Source: Peptoniphilus_A genitalis | GTDB taxonomy: Bacteria; Bacillota; Clostridia; Tissierellales; Peptoniphilaceae | Length of the DNA stretch: 64,000 nt | Direction: 5' to 3' (one strand) | Assembly: GCF_949769225.1 (NCBI RefSeq) | Contig: NZ_CATKPB010000004.1 | Shown: piece after piece, positions 25,122 to 32,301 of the stretch | How the letters are laid out: each line of letters begins with the position of its first letter | Numbering within the stretch: position 1 is the stretch's first letter | Made by a program: the position numbers and the translations under genes | The notes under the pieces: model-generated | What the model was told of the DNA's origin: nothing | Database searches by the model: none | Seen by the model: only the letters and a program-made list of their open reading frames with translations

Positions 25122-25952
25122 TTATCTTCTCCTAGACCTTCTCTTCGATGACCTAATATATCCCACCATCCTAATGAAAACTAGAACCATGGCAATCCAA
25201 CCAATAATTGTAACTAGATAAATCACATATTTTAAATAGTTAACCTCTGTCTTTTCTTCCACCACAGGTTTCACATCAGCCTTCTTTTCCTCAACCCTCT
25301 CGGCATTAATAAGTAGCCTCTTAGGTCTTGGTGGTCTCTTTGGATGACATGTTAAAAGTGTTACCATGTCCTTGCCTGCCACTGGAAGGATAGACTCCCA
25401 ATCAGAAGGGGAAATAATATCTGTCCCAGTAACCCTGTACTCAAGAAGACCTGTGCGACCGTCAATGAAGATCTCATCGCCTACCTCTAGCTTGTCAACA
25501 TTGTAAAACATGAGGTCCCCCCACCAGCCCCTGTGGCCAGCAATGACAGACCTAGTTGACATCCCACCAAGGGGAAGACTTGTCCCCTCAACTTGGGCTA
25601 CTCCCCAGTCAAGATGGTCAAAAGTTGCATCAAGATAAATTGGCTTCTTCATGTCAAGCTTGGGGATAATGAGATAGGCAAAGACCTCGTCCTTGTCAAT
25701 CCCCTTGATGTCATAGGCACCGACATAGTCCTCATTGTCAAAGGGGTCGATAATATTGCTGTCCCCCTTGATAACCTTCTTGTTGTAGTCAATCAAGTCA
25801 TCAGTCACTCGACTGTTCCTTGCCTTAAAGGAAGCATAATTTTTATTTGCCATTAGCTCCCTATAAGACATAGAAGTAAAGGCAAGTAGGGGCATAAAAA
25901 TCCCCAACAAGATAAATAAATATCCAATTATGACCCTTGTCTTAGCCTTCAT
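25122..25952 (-). CDS. Class C sortase 3 (pilin polymerase-type)
   Basis: A 276-residue membrane-bound transpeptidase. It has an N-terminal membrane segment, a lid-like DPF (NIIDPFDNED), the catalytic His in AGHRG, Cys in TLLTCHP near residue 200, the downstream Arg in RPKRLLINAERV, and a second C-terminal membrane segment. That two-anchor layout is typical of class C sortases, which link pilin subunits through Lys and a threonyl intermediate. It differs most from its two neighbours (TLLTCHPKRPPR instead of TLLTCTPYMIN), so it may serve another substrate. It overlaps the preceding sortase by 11 bp. Confidence 0.9.
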   Translation of the reverse strand: MKAKTRVIIGYLFILLGIFMPLLAFTSMSYRELMANKNYASFKARNSRVTDDLIDYNKKVIKGDSNIIDPFDNEDYVGAYDIKGIDKDEVFAYLIIPKLDMKKPIYLDATFDHLDWGVAQVEGTSLPLGGMSTRSVIAGHRGWWGDLMFYNVDKLEVGDEIFIDGRTGLLEYRVTGTDIISPSDWESILPVAGKDMVTLLTCHPKRPPRPKRLLINAERVEEKKADVKPVVEEKTEVNYLKYVIYLVTIIGWIAMVLVFIRMVGYIRSSKRRSRRR

Positions 25953-26772
25953 AACGTCTCCTCCTGCGTCTTCTTAGGTAAATTAACAAAATAAGAATAA
26001 GAAGAAGAATAACAAAACCAGGCACAATAAAGTCCTTGTAGTTAAACTTAGCCTTCTTTTCAGCCTCTTCCTTGTCCTCTGGCACATAAGGAATCCTGTG
26101 ACCACGCACTAATAGCCTGTGAGAATTAATCATGTACGGCGTACAAGTTAGTAGAGTCATATAATCTTTCCCTTCAACAACAAGGACAGGATCAAAATTC
26201 CATGGCTCAATAACGAGAATCTGGTCCACCTGATAGGCAAGAGTTTCCTTAACGTTAGTGTAGTAGAAAACATCTCCCACTTCCATCTTGTCAAGGTCCC
26301 TAAAGAGCTTGACCTGTGGAAGACCCCTGTGGGCAGTTATAACAGAGTGGGTAGACTTACCCCCAATAGGAAGTGAAGTCCCCTCCAAATGACCACAAGC
26401 CTTTTGAAGGACATCTTCAGAAGTACCAGCATAAACTGGAATTTGTTGGTTGATCTTTGGTATATCAATGTAACCAATCTTCTCCCTTGCCTCAAGCATA
26501 CGGGCATAATTTTCCACACCCTTCTTCTCCCTTTCAGTGTAGGGGTCAGCCAGCTTTGAGGGGTCTAGAGTTTCATTGTAAGCACGAGCCAGGTCAATCC
26601 TCTCGTCAATCTCAGCCTGACTCATCTCATCAACAGCTTCCTTGAAGTCCACGATTTGGTTGTTGTTCTCCACTGTGTAATACCAGTTGGAGATAATAGG
26701 ATAAGTTGCAATCAAAAAGCCAGCAATAAATAGAAGAATAATCTTCCAATTCCTTTTAAACTTCTTCATCAT
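25942..26772 (-). CDS. Class C sortase 2
   Basis: A 276-residue sortase with the full class C set: an N-terminal membrane helix, the lid motif DPYTERE, catalytic His in TAHRGLPQ, Cys in TLLTCTPYMINSHRL (Cys near 209, Arg in SHRLLVRGHR), and a C-terminal helix followed by an Arg-rich tail (LRRRRRRR). It overlaps both neighbouring sortase genes, by 17 and 11 bp, so all three are translated from one message. It is close in sequence to the 26756 sortase, a likely tandem duplication. Confidence 0.92.
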   Translation of the reverse strand: MMKKFKRNWKIILLFIAGFLIATYPIISNWYYTVENNNQIVDFKEAVDEMSQAEIDERIDLARAYNETLDPSKLADPYTEREKKGVENYARMLEAREKIGYIDIPKINQQIPVYAGTSEDVLQKACGHLEGTSLPIGGKSTHSVITAHRGLPQVKLFRDLDKMEVGDVFYYTNVKETLAYQVDQILVIEPWNFDPVLVVEGKDYMTLLTCTPYMINSHRLLVRGHRIPYVPEDKEEAEKKAKFNYKDFIVPGFVILLLILILLIYLRRRRRRRYEG

Positions 26773-27742
26773 GGCCCTTGCCCCTCTCCTTGTCGCTTGA
26801 ATTATTATTTGAATTATTCTTTAAATTCCCACTAGAATTCTCATTCACATTCTCTTGATTCTTCATCTTTGCCAGCTCAATATTTTTTAACCTATCAGCT
26901 TCCCTCTTGGCAGCCTTCTTCTTCCTTCTCCTATCAAGAATAAACCTCAATAAGATAATTATAGCAAAAATTAATAGAATGATAAGTCTTTTATCAATAT
27001 CTAAGTTCTTGCCAACATCTTCCCTTACCTTGTCGTCCTCTTCAGGCACATAAGGAACCCTGTGACCACGGACAATAAGCCTGTGAGTGTTGATCATAAT
27101 TGGCGTACAAGTAAGAAGAGTTGCATAGTCCTTGCCTGGCACCACAAGAAGTTGTGAAAAATCACTTGGATCAATGACATCAATGTGGTCAACTTGATAA
27201 GCCAAGACACCACCAATGTAGTTGATGTAAAACTTGTCCCCCATCTCCACCTTTTGCAAATCTGTAAAGAGCCTTGCAGAAGGCAGACCAGAGTGAGCAG
27301 TGATAACAGTGTGAGATGACTCACCCCCAATAGGAAGGGAAGTCCCCTCCAAGTGGCCGCATCCCTTTTGCAAAATTTCCTCATTAGTCCCAGCATAAAT
27401 AGGCAGGTCCACATCAATAGAAGGAATCTCAATAGTACCAATCTTAGTCCTAAGCTCTAGCATCTGAGCATAATTGTCAAAGGCCCTCTTCTTCTCCTCT
27501 TCACTGTATGGATCCTTTGGCGTAACATTCCCCAGATTGTCATTGTAAATCTGAGCCAGCCTTAGCCTTCTTTGGATTTCCTCTTGGCTCAAGAGGTCTC
27601 TTGCTTCCTTATAGTCGGCAACTTGGTTGTTGGCCTCAATCCTGTAATACCAATTTGATATAAGGGGATAAGAAAGGATTCCCAGCCCCAAAATAAAAAT
27701 AAAAATAAATAACTTATTAGATTTTTTCTTTTTCTTACTCAT
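26756..27742 (-). CDS. Class C sortase 1
   Basis: A 328-residue class C sortase: an N-terminal helix after a Lys-rich start, the lid DPYSEEEKKR, TAHSGLPSARLF with the catalytic His, TLLTCTPIMINTHRLIVRGHR with Cys near 211 and Arg, and a C-terminal helix. It has an extra 50-residue tail rich in Asn, Ser, Lys and Glu after the last helix, longer than in its neighbours. It is the first sortase after the two pilin genes, separated from the minor pilin by a hairpin that may lower its expression. Confidence 0.92.
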   Translation of the reverse strand: MSKKKKKSNKLFIFIFILGLGILSYPLISNWYYRIEANNQVADYKEARDLLSQEEIQRRLRLAQIYNDNLGNVTPKDPYSEEEKKRAFDNYAQMLELRTKIGTIEIPSIDVDLPIYAGTNEEILQKGCGHLEGTSLPIGGESSHTVITAHSGLPSARLFTDLQKVEMGDKFYINYIGGVLAYQVDHIDVIDPSDFSQLLVVPGKDYATLLTCTPIMINTHRLIVRGHRVPYVPEEDDKVREDVGKNLDIDKRLIILLIFAIIILLRFILDRRRKKKAAKREADRLKNIELAKMKNQENVNENSSGNLKNNSNNNSSDKERGKGHDEEV

Positions 27743-27754
27743 CTATTCACCCAT

Positions 27755-27785
27755 AAAAAAGAGGCCCCCAAGGAGCCCCTCTTAA
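27755..27785 (-). terminator. Hairpin between minor pilin and sortases
   Basis: AAGAGG/CCTCTT arms with an inner CTCC/GGGG pairing and a T run on the minus strand. It overlaps the minor pilin stop codon. As an internal hairpin it probably acts as a partial terminator, so more pilin than sortase message is made. Confidence 0.65.
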
Positions 27786-29008
27786 TTCTTGTCCTTGATC
27801 ATAAACCTACCTAACCCAATCATAATTGCCCCTGCAACAACAAGCACAATAAGGGTAATATCCCCAGTCTTTGGAATAGGTGGCTTAGTAGTATTCTCAA
27901 TAATTAGGACTTTTTCAAAAGAATTGTCATTAATCTCAAATTTTAAAGAACCCTGCAATAGAGTGTAGCCTTCAGGAGCCTTAGTCTCCCAAATTTCATA
28001 AGTCCCATAAGGAAGGTCTCTCACAAAGAATTTGCCATCAGGACCAGACTTTAAAATAAGGTCCTTGCCATCCCTTTGAACTCTTTGGTCCTTACCATCC
28101 ACCTTTTGCGTGATGACAAACTCAGCACCTCCAAGGCCCACATCTCTCTTCTCATTAGTCTTATAGAAATTATAAGACCCAAGCTTCTTCTTGTTAAGGA
28201 CATTCACCTTAGCAGCTTGCCCCTCGAAGATAGTGAACTGACTAAGCTCAGTCACAATCTCATAACCCTTAGGTGCTTCCACTTCCTTGAAGAAGTAGAC
28301 ACCAGGCTCAAGATCCCTTATGACAATAAAACCATTCTTGTCAGTCTCAAAGACCTCCTCAGTCCCCTTAGGGTCCATAGTAAAGGCCCTTGTCTTCACC
28401 ACATTGCCATCCTCATCAAGAAGTTGGAACTTAGCACCAACAAGCCCCCTTCCCTCGTCACTGTACTTAAAGAGACGAACAGAATTAGGTGGAGTTGGTG
28501 GCTCATGAGGTGGCTTTTCTGGAGGTGGAAACTCTGGTGGTGGAGGTGGAGGAGGTGGCGGAGTCTTTCTCTCGCCCCACTTGACCTTCACAATATTAGT
28601 CTCAGCTGGATTAAAAACAGCAGACTCAATAAACTTCTTCCTCTCCTTGCCCCCAAGCTCTCTTAAATAATAAGTGCCAGGCTCAAGACTTAAGACAGAC
28701 TTATAATCATTGCCTTCCTTAGGATTTAAAATCCACTTGTCAGCCTTATTAGCAAGCTGCCTATCCAGTTCATCCTCACTAAGCTTATCAAGGATAGCCA
28801 CAAGATTGGTCTTATCCATCTTAGTGTCAATAAAATTCTCATTAATCTTCCATATACCCAGAGTCCTACCCTCCAAGTCTTCACGAGTCAGGTCCTCTCT
28901 GGTGTGAATTTCGATGGTAACAGATGATGCTCCTAAAACATTAAGAGGTAGGAAGACCATAGTTACCATCATGTATAAAATTATCAAATCTTTAATTCTC
29001 TTCTTCAT
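27782..29008 (-). CDS. Minor/anchor pilin subunit with CnaB domains
   Basis: A 408-residue sortase substrate. A signal peptide (to VLGA, about residue 26) is followed by a domain with an E-box-like segment, then a Pro-rich linker with nine consecutive Pro near residue 150. Two CnaB-type domains (FKEVEAPKGYE and IWETKAPEGYT as E-boxes) lead to the sorting signal IPKTG at 378-382, a hydrophobic segment and a KDKN tail. Pro-rich linkers are usual in basal pilins that fix the fibre to the wall, so a base role is likelier than a tip role. It sits between the major pilin and the sortases. Confidence 0.88.
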   Translation of the reverse strand: MKKRIKDLIILYMMVTMVFLPLNVLGASSVTIEIHTREDLTREDLEGRTLGIWKINENFIDTKMDKTNLVAILDKLSEDELDRQLANKADKWILNPKEGNDYKSVLSLEPGTYYLRELGGKERKKFIESAVFNPAETNIVKVKWGERKTPPPPPPPPPEFPPPEKPPHEPPTPPNSVRLFKYSDEGRGLVGAKFQLLDEDGNVVKTRAFTMDPKGTEEVFETDKNGFIVIRDLEPGVYFFKEVEAPKGYEIVTELSQFTIFEGQAAKVNVLNKKKLGSYNFYKTNEKRDVGLGGAEFVITQKVDGKDQRVQRDGKDLILKSGPDGKFFVRDLPYGTYEIWETKAPEGYTLLQGSLKFEINDNSFEKVLIIENTTKPPIPKTGDITLIVLVVAGAIMIGLGRFMIKDKN

Positions 29009-29081
29009 CTCTACCCCTCTATCATAATATGTAGAGGAAGGGGTTCCCCCCTCCCATAGATTTAAATAATTAAACCTTAAC

Positions 29082-29099
29082 TTGAGATTGGAATCTCAA
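29082..29099. other. Perfect palindrome between the pilin genes
   Basis: TTGAGATT and AATCTCAA are separated by 2 bp, just 20 bp after the major pilin stop on the minus strand. No T run follows directly, so an RNA-processing or mRNA-stability role is as likely as termination. Confidence 0.4.
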
Positions 29100-29118
29100 A
29101 ATATCTTACTTAATATAA

Positions 29119-30765
29119 TTAAGCTTCTTCTCTGTTTCTCTTCATAGCAATAACAGCGCCAGCCATTAGAGAAATACCAACAACAGTGAATAGAACAGTA
29201 CCCATACCACCAGTTTGTGGGATAGTTACTTTCTTGTTGTCTACTTCTTGTGGATCTGCATCTACTAAATCAACTGCAGTTGCATCTTTATAATAAGAAG
29301 AATCATTTACAGTGAACTCAAATTCATTGTTAGATGGAAGTGCATAATTTTCTGGTGCTTGAACTTCGACTAATTTGTATTTAGTTCCATTAGTTCTATC
29401 ATATTTAAGTCCCTTTATTTCAAACTTACCATCTTGTCCTGATTCTAATTTTAATAAATCACTATTTGCTAATAACTTATCTGTAGCAGTATCAGCAACT
29501 GTTATCCATTCATACTTATTATTCTTGTTAGAAAGATACTTCCCTTCAGAGTTTTTCACAACAAACTTAGCTCCTTTAAGAGGTGCCTTATTTTGAGAAG
29601 AATCTATCTTTATAAATTTCTTACCACCAGTATAAACCTTTGGATTTTCTTCTGGTTTTTTCGTTTTCTTATTGTTAGGGTCATGACCATATTCTAGTTC
29701 TACTTTGTTAGGGATGTCTTTACTCATTACAGCCTTATCATTAATAGTAGTGTTAAATTCAACCTTAACTTGTTTTCCTTCAGCACCAGCTAATTTTTTA
29801 ATACCTTCTGCTGTAAATGCAACATTAAGGTTTCCACCTTCAGTACCAGTTGGTTCAGTCAATGTGTAATCAGTTCCTTTAGTTAAAGTAATATTATTAA
29901 CAACAGTATCTGTATCTTTTTCTACTACTTGAACATTTACAGTTTGACCTTGTACGTATGTTAAAGCTTCTTGTAGTGTATCTTTTAATTCAAATACTTG
30001 ATAGTCCTTCATTCCTGTAGGAATGTCAGCCCTAATTACCCATGTATGTTCTTCAGTTTTATCAAAAGATTGTAGTTTCTTTTCGTCTTTTTTAACGCCA
30101 TCTTTTTGTTTTACAAACTTGTCTACCTTAGGTCCATCTTCAGTGTTCTTTGGATAAACGTGGATAGAATTAGCTACACCAGTTTGAGTTCTTGCGTGAT
30201 CTGGTAAATCAAGTACTACTGGAACAGCTAAAGATTCAGCTAAGATTTCTTTAGCTGCACCTTCATAAGTTGATTTTGACTTAACTTCATAAATCTTATA
30301 TTTTCCAGGACTCTTTAAAGTTAATGCAATACCATCAGCAGTTGTTTTACCAGTTCTTTTTTCACCAGTTTTAGATTCAGCTGTAGATATAGCAGTATTT
30401 CTTTGGTCTTCTGTCATAGTATCAAAATTGTCATATCCATCTTCGCCTTCTTTAAAAGCTACGAAATAAACTCCAGCAATTTCTTTAGCAGAACCACCAA
30501 AATAACCTGCAAGTGTCTTTCCTTGATCTTCTAGTTTTTTTGTAGGGTCGTATTTCTTGTCTTCTTCACTCTTTTGACCATGAGCTTCTAAATCAGTCTT
30601 ATTCATCAAAATCTTGTGAACATTAACTTCAATAGTATCAGGTCCATCTTTTTTTGTTTGCTTTCCTGGTTCGTTTGCATTGTCAGCGAATGCTGTTAGT
30701 GGAGAAAATACTCCCACTAGCATCACTAATGCCATGATTAGTGACATAATTTTTTTCTTGTTCAT
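29119..30765 (-). CDS. Major pilin (SpaA/FimA-type backbone)
   Basis: A 548-residue backbone pilin. The signal peptide ends at AFAD (about residue 28). The pilin motif lies near 200 in SIHVYPKNTEDG, where the Lys of YPKN is the sortase-linked residue. A middle domain with isopeptide-type folds is followed by a CnaB domain with the E-box KLVEVQAPENY near 470, the sorting signal IPQTG at 515-519, a membrane segment and the tail KRNREEA. The sorting region (TGGMGT..FT..G..LM) closely resembles that of the giant adhesin, so the same sortase may handle both. Confidence 0.93.
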   Translation of the reverse strand: MNKKKIMSLIMALVMLVGVFSPLTAFADNANEPGKQTKKDGPDTIEVNVHKILMNKTDLEAHGQKSEEDKKYDPTKKLEDQGKTLAGYFGGSAKEIAGVYFVAFKEGEDGYDNFDTMTEDQRNTAISTAESKTGEKRTGKTTADGIALTLKSPGKYKIYEVKSKSTYEGAAKEILAESLAVPVVLDLPDHARTQTGVANSIHVYPKNTEDGPKVDKFVKQKDGVKKDEKKLQSFDKTEEHTWVIRADIPTGMKDYQVFELKDTLQEALTYVQGQTVNVQVVEKDTDTVVNNITLTKGTDYTLTEPTGTEGGNLNVAFTAEGIKKLAGAEGKQVKVEFNTTINDKAVMSKDIPNKVELEYGHDPNNKKTKKPEENPKVYTGGKKFIKIDSSQNKAPLKGAKFVVKNSEGKYLSNKNNKYEWITVADTATDKLLANSDLLKLESGQDGKFEIKGLKYDRTNGTKYKLVEVQAPENYALPSNNEFEFTVNDSSYYKDATAVDLVDADPQEVDNKKVTIPQTGGMGTVLFTVVGISLMAGAVIAMKRNREEA

Positions 30766-30800
30766 AATATAACTCCTTGTTTTGAATTTTTTATAATTAT

Positions 30801-30821
30801 TTGCCGCATCTCTTGCCGCAA
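30801..30821. repeat. Short direct repeat in the major pilin leader
   Basis: TTGCCGCA occurs at 30801-30808 and 30814-30821, 13 bp apart, within the 136-bp region before the major pilin. The G+C-rich repeats stand out in AT-rich DNA and may be a regulator site. Confidence 0.35.
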
Positions 30822-30838
30822 ATTATTACCTTTGTTTT

Positions 30839-30857
30839 AATTATCTTGAAGATAATT
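30839..30857. other. 19-bp perfect palindrome upstream of the major pilin
   Basis: AATTATCTT-G-AAGATAATT lies between the small membrane protein gene and the major pilin. It could end the upstream transcript weakly or be an operator. Confidence 0.4.
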
Positions 30858-30901
30858 TTATTTTTATAATCTTCAGATATATACTAATTATTTTATTAGT
30901 T

Positions 30902-31504
30902 TTAACTCTTATCTTCTAAACTTTCCTTAACCTTAACAGAATAAATATTAGGTTCTATACATTCATCTGCATTACTAACTTCAAAATTAAATTCTTTAGT
31001 TTCTAAAACTTTTTCAGGATGAATGTAAATATCTTCTTTGATAGCTTCTAAAATAGATATAGCATAGCTAACAGAATATATTGCATTATATTTGGAGTTT
31101 TTCTCTCTTAACATAAATCTCCATAGAAAATAATAAAAAGTTGCCAATAAGATTCCACTTATTAATACCATAATGGAAAAACTAGTTTCGTCACTAATTT
31201 GCTCTGGCTCCATCATTACAGCTAAAATAGCAGCTACAACAGCTAAAAGAGCAAATATTTCTCTCATATCACTTATTTTTCCTTCTAACTCTCTCTTAAA
31301 AGCTTTAAATGAGATTAAATCTTTTATTAGATTCTCATAATCAATGGTATCCTTTTTAATATAATTCTCTTCAATATAATCTTCTATTTCTTCAACTTTT
31401 TTACTAAGAATTTTATTTTTACCATATGCTAACTTATGAGAACTATCAAAATCACTACAATTCTTTATTATTAACTTCTTACCTAAATTGTTTTTATATC
31501 CCAT
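30902..31504 (-). CDS. Two-helix membrane protein, unknown, paralogue A
   Basis: A 200-residue protein that I do not recognise. A charged N-terminal region is followed by two adjacent hydrophobic helices (about residues 85-100 and 113-135), then a cytoplasmic-looking tail. It has no signal peptide, sorting motif or catalytic motif. It matches its upstream neighbour in layout and wording: NLIKDLISFKAFKRELE against NFINDLITFKTYKDELD before the helices, and AISILEAIKED against AIHVLEAIKDH after them. It lies between the giant adhesin and the major pilin on the same strand with a good ribosome site, so a role in pilus or adhesin biogenesis is possible. Confidence 0.75.
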   Translation of the reverse strand: MGYKNNLGKKLIIKNCSDFDSSHKLAYGKNKILSKKVEEIEDYIEENYIKKDTIDYENLIKDLISFKAFKRELEGKISDMREIFALLAVVAAILAVMMEPEQISDETSFSIMVLISGILLATFYYFLWRFMLREKNSKYNAIYSVSYAISILEAIKEDIYIHPEKVLETKEFNFEVSNADECIEPNIYSVKVKESLEDKS

Positions 31505-31523
31505 AATATACCTCTTAATCTAA

Positions 31524-32126
31524 TCACTCAGATTTATTAGATTTTTTGTAATCATGATCTTTTATAGCTTCAAGAACATGAATTGCATTATTAACAACCT
31601 TTAATTTATTAAAATTAGAATTTTTATTTTCTCTTAAATATATATACTTTCCAAAAATCAATACTATCAAAGCAAATAATAAAATGAATATAATAACGGC
31701 TATTTTATCTGGAATACGACCAGATTTTACCGATGTCGCAATAGCTAATAAAGCTAAAAGTAAAGCTAAAACACTATAAAAAGCATTTTGGTTTTCTACA
31801 ATCAAATCTAACTCATCTTTATAAGTTTTAAATGTTATTAAATCATTTATAAAGTTATCTATTTCCAAATCTCTGTCATTAATGTAGTAAACATTAATGT
31901 AATTTAAAATTTCTTGTCTATCAAATTTTTTTAAATCTTTATCTTTCTCATAAGATAACTCATAGCAGGTATCTGAAATATATATATTAAAATTTTTATT
32001 ATTTAAAAATTTTCCTTTTATTTTATTAAAACATTCTGATATTAAATCCATTAATCTGGGAAATACTTCAATTTCCGTAATTGAAATAGTTTTAAGATCT
32101 TTCTTTAAATCACTTTTGTATTTCAT
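31524..32126 (-). CDS. Two-helix membrane protein, unknown, paralogue B
   Basis: A 200-residue protein, diverged tandem paralogue of the next gene. A polar N-terminal half with many Asn, Lys and Asp is followed by two hydrophobic helices (about 118-130 and 140-160, LALLLALLAIATS and IAVIIFILLFALIVLIFG) and a short tail. No enzymatic motif was seen. It follows the giant adhesin by 175 bp, with a compact structured element in the gap. Family membership is unknown. Confidence 0.75.
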   Translation of the reverse strand: MKYKSDLKKDLKTISITEIEVFPRLMDLISECFNKIKGKFLNNKNFNIYISDTCYELSYEKDKDLKKFDRQEILNYINVYYINDRDLEIDNFINDLITFKTYKDELDLIVENQNAFYSVLALLLALLAIATSVKSGRIPDKIAVIIFILLFALIVLIFGKYIYLRENKNSNFNKLKVVNNAIHVLEAIKDHDYKKSNKSE

Positions 32127-32162
32127 ATCCTACCTCTTTATTCATTAGGCCTTAGAAAGTTT

Positions 32163-32238
32163 ATGAATGAGAGAGTGTCGTGAGTGGCCCATCCCTAGAG
32201 GCGAGCCAACTCGGCTTCCCTCCACACTCCCTATTCAT
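32163..32238 (-). ncRNA. Candidate structured RNA element after the giant adhesin
   Basis: A G+C-rich island of 76 nt. On the minus strand ATGAAT/ATTCAT and GAGTGT/ACACTC arms form an outer stem. Inside, GAGG/CCTC and AGCC/GGCT arms with a GAGTT loop form a second. It fits no riboswitch or ribozyme that I recognise. It may be a processing or attenuation element between adhesin and downstream genes, or a small RNA. Confidence 0.45.
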
Positions 32239-32301
32239 TAAAAATTGATTTTGACTTACTTACAAGTACTTTACGGAGGGTGCCTCTTCTTGTCCGTAAT
32301 C

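Noticed and set aside
28076..28666. 196-codon open frame antisense to the minor pilin
   Set aside because: It is a shadow of the minor pilin frame; the Trp/Arg run comes from the antisense of the poly-Pro linker.
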